Positions 49,701 to 54,462 of a stretch of 54,462 nucleotides of DNA are shown piece after piece. This DNA comes from Clostridiales bacterium (lineage in GTDB: Bacteria; Bacillota; Clostridia; Oscillospirales; Oscillospiraceae). The stretch spans positions 5,026 through 59,487 of the forward strand of contig DQIA01000057.1 in assembly GCA_003525905.1 (NCBI GenBank). Direction: 5' to 3'. The notes below the pieces were generated by a model that was given only the letters and a program-made list of their open reading frames with translations, searched no databases and was not told the origin of the DNA. The first letter of the stretch is position 1. Each line of letters begins with the position of its first letter. A program made the translations under genes and the position numbers.

Positions 49701-50964
49701 AGGTATTATTGAAATTGACCGTTGTCACCTGACCGCTGACGACGGTGACACGGCGCACCTCCTGTGGTTCATATTTGTCGTAGTTCTGCTCGGTGACGGT
49801 GTAAACGCCGGGGGCAAGGTTGTCGATCTGAATGATACCGCCTGCGCCCGTCGTAACGGTCTTGTTCACACCGTTGCCGGTGATCGTAAAGGAAATGCCC
49901 TCTACCTTGCCGTCCTCGCTGGTCTTGACGATTTTGGCACTGCCGTAGCTGACCTTGATGTTCAGATAGCCCTTTACGGGATCGTTCACCGTCTGCGCAT
50001 AGGTGACGGTATCTTGCAGCTTTCCGTTCGGGCCGTAAACGCCGTCCGTCCAAGTGATCACGCCGCGCCGCTGAGAATTTCTCTTTTCGGCTGTGATCGT
50101 TACTGTGTCAGCGGGAGCTGTATCTGCTGTAATGGTCAGCTTGTTTCCGTTTACGGAAAAACGAATCCCCGGAACACTTGCGGAAAACAGGTAATCGGAA
50201 AGGACATTGTTTGTATCGGTAAGTGTGGCAGTGTACTTTTCGCCGTCCCATGCAAGCTCGATATTCTGCGCTTTTCCTGCGGATTTGGAAAAGAAGCTCG
50301 GCACTTTGGAATGCTTCTGTACGCTTGCCGCAATGGAATCGCAGTAGCTCATGATTTGGCTGTACAGCGGGTGGCTTGTGCAGATCTGCTCCGTGATGGC
50401 GTTTTTGCCTCCCGTACTTACCTTGCCAAAGTCAGCGTCACGCTCACCGACGACGGTTTCCCAGATCAGAAGCTGCGTGGCGACCGCATGAGCCAGCTTG
50501 TCGCCGCCCTCGTTCTGCGAACGCCAAGAGGTCGAGATCGTCCCCGTATAGCCGTACTGAAAGATACGGCCGATGAACAGCTTAATATCATCGGGCGAAA
50601 TCGTGCTGTTGTAAAACGACGGATAGTAGTCCCAGAAATCCTCGCCCTTTTTCGTAAAGGTGTTGCCCGTCTGCTGCGGCACGCCGGGTTCGATGCAGTA
50701 GCAGATATTGCCCTCATACGACCCCATTGCTCGGATCGTCGTAAAACGGGATGTTGCCGTAGACCAGCCGTTCATAAAGCTCAGGCTGTTGTGTCCCCAT
50801 TCGCCGCCGTAGTTAGCGTCGCCGTCACGGGGATAGGAGATAAGATATACTTCGTCGGTTTCTTCTGCGGCAAATGCGGTCGTTCCCATGCCAAACAGCG
50901 TGGTAACGCACATCAGCATCGCAAGAAACAGCGACAGCGTTCGTTTGAATTTCTGCGTTTTCAT
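46738..50964 (-). CDS. Giant surface adhesin: thioester domain, SpaA/CnaB repeats, TPKTG anchor
   Basis: A 1408-residue wall-anchored protein. A signal peptide (1-32, cleavage after AFA) is followed by a thioester domain with Cys90 in YCIEPG and Gln164 in TQLLIW, the pair that forms the internal thioester. From about residue 340, roughly a dozen SpaA/CnaB-like beta domains follow, recognisable by repeated G(T/K)YTVTE, GYxL and LPYGxYxVxE motifs and Lys-containing starts such as KIVKTSEDG. The C-terminus has the sorting motif TPKTG (1368-1372), a hydrophobic helix and an RKRRK tail. It likely forms a stiff fibre that binds covalently to a target surface. The class B sortase of the element is the likely anchoring enzyme. 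Confidence 0.93.
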   Translation of the reverse strand: MKTQKFKRTLSLFLAMLMCVTTLFGMGTTAFAAEETDEVYLISYPRDGDANYGGEWGHNSLSFMNGWSTATSRFTTIRAMGSYEGNICYCIEPGVPQQTGNTFTKKGEDFWDYYPSFYNSTISPDDIKLFIGRIFQYGYTGTISTSWRSQNEGGDKLAHAVATQLLIWETVVGERDADFGKVSTGGKNAITEQICTSHPLYSQIMSYCDSIAASVQKHSKVPSFFSKSAGKAQNIELAWDGEKYTATLTDTNNVLSDYLFSASVPGIRFSVNGNKLTITADTAPADTVTITAEKRNSQRRGVITWTDGVYGPNGKLQDTVTYAQTVNDPVKGYLNIKVSYGSAKIVKTSEDGKVEGISFTITGNGVNKTVTTGAGGIIQIDNLAPGVYTVTEQNYDKYEPQEVRRVTVVSGQVTTVNFNNTLKRGTLIVTKTSEDGLNEGVKFHLYGTSLSGLAVDEYAVTDSAGKAVFSDVLIGTGYTLEEVDTAIRYVVPANQTAAVEWNTVTNKSFTNILKKWNVTVTKSDAEMGLPQGDATLAGAVYGIYKGDQLVDTYTTDANGQFTTKYYVCGDDWTIREITPSEGYLLDSSVYPIGAEAKNYAVEYNTTANDVTEQIIKGRIAIIKHTDDGETQLETPEAGAEFAVFLKAAGSYDNAKASERDYLTCDENGYAATKDLPYGIYTVHQAKGWDGRELLADFDVYIAKDGQTYRYLANNRNFESYIKIVKVDAETSKVIPLADAGFRLYRPDGSLITQTFTYPEVTTIDTFYTNSEGYLITPEKLEYGKGYSLVEVSAPYGYTLSGEPVYFDVTADNATEENAVTVVEVMKPNTAQKGVIRISKSGEAFSSVTEADSIYQPVFAVKGLAGAVYEITAAEDIITPDGTLRYAAGEVVDTVTTDETGLAESKPLYLGKYEVREITAPTGYVLNTEVHTAELVYAGQEVEITETAADFCNERQKAAVSLDKVLEQNEQFGIGMNGEITAVTFGLFAAEDLTAADGSIIPADGLLEILSVDENGHAVCKTDLPFGSYYLKELSTDGHYILSDEKYPIVFDYAGQDTALVDIKANGGALIENKLLYGEIHGLKKDEDGSGLAGALIGLFRADCTEFTSETAILTATSAEDGSFSFARVPYGNWIVREIEAPTGFVLSDETFAVTVDKDGAVIEVEIENTRIRGTVQLTKVDKDYPDNKLSGAEFAVYRDSNGNKALDADDELLGTLTETGIGVYEMSDLLYGGYYVKETKAPEGFYLDDNAYYFEITEDGKAVTVENEAGKGFVNAPQVGSLKIIKTSSNGKIEGFSFRVTGPNGYVGVFTTDKNGEIIIENLRIGEYVVSEVSDGASSAYVLPADKTASVFEGAVTKVEMHNELRDTPKTGDDSNPARWLALLGVSAAGAATLGVVGFRKRRKEDAE

Positions 50965-51021
50965 TGAGTGACCTCCTTGAAATGAAAAAACGCACCGTGT
51001 TTCTCGGTAAATATTTGGTTT

Positions 51022-51657
51022 TCAGGCATAACCGATATACAGGTCGTATTTCCCGTCGGAGCGTGCCTCCGCCCATATCCACACATCGGTTATATCCTCG
51101 TCACGGGCGTATCGGTTCAGCCTGCTTTGAATGTCCCGTTCCAGATAGGAACAGTGCGTACCTACCGAAATAGGGTTGTCCCAACAATCCACCGCCGAGC
51201 TTTCCATCCGCAGCCCTATGCTTTCGGCATAAGCCTTGGCATAGTCGATCCAAGTCTGAATGTCAAATGCCGGCTCTGTGGGTTCTTCTTCGGCGGGCGA
51301 TTCAGGCTCCTGTGGCTGTGTTGCCATTGGTTCTGTCGGTGGTTCGGGTTCGGATGCTTTCGGCGGGGTAGTTTCTGTAGGGCTGCTGACGGTCGGCGGC
51401 GTTTCCTCTTTGGCGGGGGTTGAAACCTCCGGCTTTGTTTCTACGGGTTCGGGTTCTGCTGTGATTTCTGCGGGAACCTCTGTACTTCCCGAAACAGAAA
51501 CCGTTGCTTGCTCCTGCGGTACGGTGCTTTGTGCAGGCTCGGCCATAACCGTTTCCTGCGAAGATGGCGCAGACACCTCGGAGCGATCCACATTTGCACA
51601 GCCCGAAAGAGAAAGTGCCAGCAGCACTAAAACGGCGATGATCCTTGCGTTTTTCAT
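51022..51657 (-). CDS. Lipoprotein with Pro/Glu/Thr-rich stalk
   Basis: A 211-residue protein. A type II signal peptide with lipobox LSGC (Cys20) is followed by about 110 residues rich in Pro, Glu, Ser and Thr, a flexible stalk. A C-terminal globular domain of about 75 residues follows (DIQTWIDYAKAYAESIGL, VDCWDNPISV, and a YLERDIQSRLNRYARDEDIT helix). ATG 51657 has GGAGG 8 nt upstream; the longer frame to 51942 is not supported. It precedes the surface adhesin in the same direction. The function is unknown; entry exclusion or surface binding are possible roles. Confidence 0.75.
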   Translation of the reverse strand: MKNARIIAVLVLLALSLSGCANVDRSEVSAPSSQETVMAEPAQSTVPQEQATVSVSGSTEVPAEITAEPEPVETKPEVSTPAKEETPPTVSSPTETTPPKASEPEPPTEPMATQPQEPESPAEEEPTEPAFDIQTWIDYAKAYAESIGLRMESSAVDCWDNPISVGTHCSYLERDIQSRLNRYARDEDITDVWIWAEARSDGKYDLYIGYA

Positions 51658-51844
51658 ATGCGCAAACCTCCTTTGCCTTTTCATTGTACGGATCGCTGCC
51701 GAAAACTGCAAAGCTGCCGCCGCTGTACTATCTCTTTTTTCGGGAAGTACAGGTAGTTTCGAGGGGGTGAGGTGTGGAGAGGGGGAACACGCCGACACAG
51801 CCGTACATCCATTGAAAATGGGTATGGCTGCCCCTTGGTAGTAA

Positions 51845-52774
51845 CTATCGTTCCATATCCCGCTGGCGCTCCCGCCTGCGGTACAATTCCAATGCCTTGA
51901 TGATGGTATCTTCAATTTTCTGTGCGGGCGTCCCCGGAGCAAAATACTTGCTGATACGCTCTTTCGGCATTTTGAACTGCTCTCGCTGGTTCGGTTTTTC
52001 CTCCTGCATAATAGAGAGGATGACTTCCTCCGTCAGTTTCCCATCCCGGCTGAACTCTTTCATTTTGATGGCCTGTGCCAGCGACGGCGTGCAGTCCTCA
52101 CACTCCATCGTGTCGTATAGGCTCTGTTGCTGTTCTTTGGAAAGGTAGGAAAGCTCCACGGCGGGACGGAAAGCGATCTTGCCGCTGTCCACCATGTCAA
52201 GCACCGATGGGATCAGCTCGGTCAGGCGGATAAAGCGTCTGACTTGTTCTCGGCTATCACCGTTCTTCTGACCCAATTCCTCGTTGCTGCGGGACTTCGA
52301 CACCAGTGGTGACGAAGTTAAATCCGACCGCTGACCTTGCCGTTTCATGGCTTCCAGCTTCATCTTGTAGGCGAATGCCTTTTCGGACGGCAAGATCGTT
52401 TCTCGCTGCAAATTGCTGTCCACCATGATGATCGTCGCTTCATCATCGGTGAGGTTGCGGACGATGCAGGGCATTTCGGTGATCCCCGCCAGCGTCGCCG
52501 CGCATTTTCGCCTATGACCGGCTACCATTTCATAGCCGCCGTCAGCCTTGGGGCGGACAAGGGCGGGTGCCAACACGCCATACAGCTTTACGCTGTCTAC
52601 CATCTCCGCCATAGCCTCGTCCTGCTTGACCTTGAACGGATGGTTGGGAAAGTCGGAGATGTCGGCGGGGTTCAGCGTAACGACCTTTTCAAGCTGCGCT
52701 TCCGCACGGCTCTCGTCGGTGGAGAACAGGTCATCGAGCGGTGTCATCCCTAAATCTCTCGGTTTTGCGCTCAA
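51845..52774 (-). CDS. parB: ParB/RepB/Spo0J family partition protein
   Basis: A 309-residue ParB. The N-terminal CTPase/nuclease-like fold has ISDFPNHPFKVKQDEAMAEMVDSVKLYGVLAPALVRP and the box II motif AGHRRKCAA. The central HTH domain includes SREQVRRFIRLTELIP. It should bind a parS-like site and work with ParA to maintain the excised form. TTG 52774 is used because GGAGG lies 9 nt upstream within parA; ATG 52747 is the fallback. The start overlaps parA by 44 bp. Confidence 0.88.
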   Translation of the reverse strand: MSAKPRDLGMTPLDDLFSTDESRAEAQLEKVVTLNPADISDFPNHPFKVKQDEAMAEMVDSVKLYGVLAPALVRPKADGGYEMVAGHRRKCAATLAGITEMPCIVRNLTDDEATIIMVDSNLQRETILPSEKAFAYKMKLEAMKRQGQRSDLTSSPLVSKSRSNEELGQKNGDSREQVRRFIRLTELIPSVLDMVDSGKIAFRPAVELSYLSKEQQQSLYDTMECEDCTPSLAQAIKMKEFSRDGKLTEEVILSIMQEEKPNQREQFKMPKERISKYFAPGTPAQKIEDTIIKALELYRRRERQRDMER

Positions 52775-53555
52775 GCTCCAACACCTCCTTCGTCAGCGAG
52801 CGGTATGCGGCGGCGACCTTGCCGTTCTTGTCGTGGGCAAAAATGCTCTTGCCCCGGCCGCTGGTTTCTGCGGCTCGGACGGAAAAGGGGATCTCCGTCC
52901 CGAATACCCGGATCTTTTCGCCGTAGTGGGCACACAGAGATGCGATGATCTCCTTGGCCTCGTTGGTACGGCTGTCCACCATCGTGAACAGGATGCCGTC
53001 GATTTTCAGTTTCGGGTTGATCTGCCTCTTGACCTTTGCGATGGACTGCATCAGCAGGTCAAGCCCTTTGGCCGAGAGATACGACGGCTGGGACGGGATG
53101 ATCACGCTGTCCGCTGCGGCCAGTGAATTGATCGGCATCATACCAAGCGACGGCATACAGTCAACGAGGATATAGTCGTAATGGGGCTTGACCGCATTGA
53201 TATATGTCCGCAGTACGCTTTCCCGGCTCATGGCGTTGATCAGCCGGATCTCCATGCCGGACAGCTCAATGTTTGCAGGGAGCAGGTCAACGCCCTCACC
53301 GTGATGCAAAATACCGCAGCCGTCCGGGATGGGGGTATCGTCGATCACATTCTGCATGATGTCCGCCAGCGTAACGGGCAGCTCATCCGGCTTCGGATAG
53401 CCGAGGGAGAGAGTCAAAGAGCCTTGCGCATCTGCATCAATAAGCAGCACCCGCTTGTTCTGATGGGCAAGCCCGATGCCGAGGTTAGCGGTGGTCGTAG
53501 TTTTGCCCACGCCGCCCTTTTGGTTCGTCACTGCGATCACTTTGCAATTTGCCAT
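52731..53555 (-). CDS. parA: ParA family partition ATPase
   Basis: A 274-residue ParA/Soj ATPase with the deviant Walker A motif KGGVGKTTT near the N-terminus, VLLIDADAQGSLT and the Walker B region YILVDCMPSLGMM. It forms a partition pair with the following ParB. ATG 53555 has AGGAGG 9 nt upstream. It is the first gene of the long leftward block and is preceded by a leader with two hairpins. Confidence 0.93.
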   Translation of the reverse strand: MANCKVIAVTNQKGGVGKTTTTANLGIGLAHQNKRVLLIDADAQGSLTLSLGYPKPDELPVTLADIMQNVIDDTPIPDGCGILHHGEGVDLLPANIELSGMEIRLINAMSRESVLRTYINAVKPHYDYILVDCMPSLGMMPINSLAAADSVIIPSQPSYLSAKGLDLLMQSIAKVKRQINPKLKIDGILFTMVDSRTNEAKEIIASLCAHYGEKIRVFGTEIPFSVRAAETSGRGKSIFAHDKNGKVAAAYRSLTKEVLELERKTERFRDDTAR

Positions 53556-53580
53556 ATGGGTTTCCTCCTTTGCATAAATT

Positions 53581-53655
53581 TAGCCGCCTGCGGCGACGCA
53601 GACGGCTATGTAGAGAAGCAAAACGACCGCTTGCTTTTACACAGACGGTCGTTTT
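53581..53655 (-). promoter_or_regulatory. Two-hairpin leader of parA
   Basis: Minus strand: AAAACGACCG (53646-53655) pairs with CGGTCGTTTT (53620-53629); then TAGCCGTCTGCG (53597-53608) pairs with CGCAGGCGGCTA (53581-53592). The second stem shares the TAGCCG...CGGCTA design of the modules near 42.9 and 43.2 kb. No convincing -35/-10 pair was found upstream. Attenuation of the whole leftward block is possible but inferred. Confidence 0.55.
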
Positions 53656-53722
53656 ACGGTAGGACACAAGAGGACACACGGTTCACATTTTCAGTTGAAC
53701 GCTTTTCCATCCCCAAATTATT

Positions 53723-53760
53723 CTGCTAATACTTTTGCAATATGGCGCGAAAATTAGCAG
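53723..53760. repeat. Right-end inverted TGCTAATA repeats (putative integrase arm sites)
   Basis: CTGCTAATA at 53723-53731 and its inverted partner ATTAGCAG at 53753-53760, about 125 bp inside attR. They match the TTGCTAATA cluster at the left end. Confidence 0.6.
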
Positions 53761-53882
53761 GATATTGAGGGAAACGCACTGATTTTCAAAGGAACTCAAA
53801 TCATCCAGAATCCTTGATATTCCAAGGCTTTTCGGACATTACAGAACACACAGGTACACGGTTAAAAACGAGATTTTTTGAA
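53761..53882. other. Right end of the element, non-coding
   Basis: About 120 bp between the arm-site-like repeats and attR, AT-rich, with no gene. It forms the left flank of the core in the excised circle. Confidence 0.5.
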
Positions 53883-53927
53883 CTCCTAAGCGTGGGGTCG
53901 GGAGTTCGAATCTCTTCTGGGACGCCA
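53883..53927 (+). pseudogene. 3' half of host tRNA-Arg(CCU), with attR core
   Basis: The core CTCCTAAG (53883-53890) is followed by the rest of the anticodon stem (GCGTG), variable loop, T-arm (GGGAG, TTCGAAT, CTCTT), acceptor strand CTGGGAC, discriminator G and encoded CCA. It pairs exactly with the 5' half at 15889-15928, 38 kb away. Without its 5' half and promoter it cannot be a functional tRNA. Confidence 0.92.
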
Positions 53928-53932
53928 AATCG

Positions 53933-53987
53933 GGGCGGCTTGTGAGAAGGTCCGAAGGGGCTTTTCACAAGCCGCCCGCTTTTTTTA
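53933..53987 (+). terminator. Original terminator of the host tRNA-Arg gene
   Basis: A 13-bp stem GGGCGGCTTGTGA (53933-53945) with its complement (53965-53977), followed by GC and seven T. Confidence 0.88.
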
Positions 53988-54393
53988 CCCTGCGCAGGAT
54001 GATGCAGGCGGGGCCACTGCGTTCGGTCATCAGAGCATCGCGCATGGATGCGCTCCAGATGCGATGAAATGAGCGATGAAAAGGCACGGTTCAGACAAGC
54101 GTCTCATCCCCAAAAATCAATGCCTCTATTGAATAGTGCTCCGTGTGAATAGTGCTCCGTGGAAAGAAGGAAACAGCAGAATCAAAAAAACCGGAAACCG
54201 TTGGCTTAACAGTGATAAGGAAGTAATTCTAATTTTTGCTGTTGGCTGACAGATTCGGGTGTGCAGGGCAACCGTACGGTTGCAAAAGCTGTCTGTTCCC
54301 AACAGAAACAGACAGCTTTTGATTTGCGTTGAAAGCATCTTGCTGTTTTTTCTCGAGCGGGGCGGTCTTCCCACGGACCGCCCCGCGAAGCCG
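53988..54393. other. Chromosomal intergenic region without a recognised gene
   Basis: No credible gene is seen. It contains a perfect 16-bp tandem duplication (54130-54145 and 54146-54161). A 14-bp hairpin with A- and T-flanks (54284-54297 with 54307-54320) looks like a bidirectional terminator. A GC-rich hairpin lies at 54359-54385, just past the stop of the leftward gene. Confidence 0.5.
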
Positions 54394-54462
54394 TTACGGC
54401 TCGATGATGTTGAAGGGGTTGGCTCCGGTGATCGGGAACTGGTTCATATTCTCCATCATCAG
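54394..54462 (-). CDS. C-terminal end of a leftward gene (partial)
   Basis: The last 22 codons of a gene entering from beyond the window, ending LMMENMNQFPITGANPFNII plus two residues and TAA at 54394-54396. The fragment is too short to identify. A GC-rich hairpin follows the stop at 54359-54385. Confidence 0.5.
   Translation of the reverse strand: MMMENMNQFPITGANPFNIIEP

Larger units (their letters stand above)
15929..53890. mobile_element. Integrative and conjugative element (Tn1549-like order) in a tRNA-Arg(CCU) anticodon loop
   Basis: The ends are set by the two halves of the split tRNA: the 8-bp core CTCCTAAG occurs at 15921-15928 (attL) and 53883-53890 (attR), giving a length of about 37.96 kb. 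Contents are a tyrosine integrase and excisionase near the left end, and a complete leftward type IV transfer module (relaxase, MobC, PcfB, VirD4, VirB4, VirB6, PrgI, Maff2, CHAP hydrolase). It also has ParAB, a primase, anti-restriction genes and a cargo ABC/two-component module. Composition is visibly lower in GC than the flanks, most so in the cargo. It looks intact and possibly mobile. It carries its own tRNA-Arg(CCU) just inside attL. Confidence 0.92.

Noticed and set aside
1..54462. CRISPR array
   Set aside because: No set of regularly spaced direct repeats with unique spacers was found; the short repeats seen are the arm-like sites, hairpin modules and a two-copy tandem.
1..54462. Insertion sequences or rRNA genes
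   Set aside because: No transposase, terminal inverted repeat pair of an IS, or rRNA-like sequence was recognised.

Overview
The window looks like a chromosome segment of a GC-rich anaerobic Clostridia (Oscillospiraceae/Ruminococcaceae-like; genus not assignable from sequence alone) carrying an integrated conjugative element. Evidence for the host is the sporulation pair spmA-spmB, an AbrB-type regulator, strong GGAGG ribosome sites, and core proteins of clostridial type (SecG, RF2, GlpK).

Region 1 (1-15,890) is chromosome. It holds a DUF2461 protein behind a hairpin-rich leader, an AbrB-type regulator with a GNAT acetyltransferase, spmAB, and a compact leftward operon. That operon is a MATE exporter followed by six genes for the whole shikimate pathway: aroF, aroB, aroA, aroC, a chorismate mutase-AroE-AroK triple fusion, and aroQ. 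A P-loop nucleoside-kinase-like gene with glpK, then secG and prfB follow, with dispersed intergenic repeats between.

Region 2 (about 15,929-53,890, ~38 kb) is an integrative and conjugative element of the Tn1549-like gene order. It interrupts a host tRNA-Arg(CCU) gene inside the anticodon loop. The 5' 40 nt of the tRNA lie at 15,889-15,928 and the 3' half at 53,883-53,927, sharing only the 8-bp core CTCCTAAG. The element carries a complete, diverged tRNA-Arg(CCU) 52 nt inside its left end, directly downstream of the stranded host tRNA promoter. It therefore appears to replace the tRNA it breaks. This is the most striking feature of the window.

Inside the element, from left to right, are: putative integrase arm sites, integrase, excisionase, a MazF-like toxin and a short sigma factor. 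Next comes an AT-richer cargo module of two FtsX-like permeases, an ABC ATPase and a divergent LytTR/AgrC-type two-component system. The leftward conjugation block encodes CHAP hydrolase, PAPS-reductase-like protein, class B sortase, VirB4, PrgI, VirB6, MT-A70 methyltransferase, Maff2 protein, VirD4, ArdC/LtrC-like protein, PcfB, relaxase, MobC, cytosine methyltransferase, DUF3846, XRE regulator and primase. Beyond it lie an autonomous AAA-ATPase cassette, ArdA, a winged-helix protein, a giant thioester/SpaA surface protein, a lipoprotein, ParB and ParA.

Region 3 (53,928-54,462) is chromosome again: the terminator of the broken tRNA, a mostly non-coding stretch, and the C-terminal end of a leftward gene.

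In the element ParAB, primase and winged-helix protein would serve maintenance and replication. Relaxase/MobC/PcfB/VirD4 and VirB4/VirB6/PrgI/Maff2/CHAP form the transfer apparatus. The surface protein plus sortase would mediate contact. ArdA, ArdC/LtrC-like protein and two methyltransferases would protect incoming DNA from restriction.
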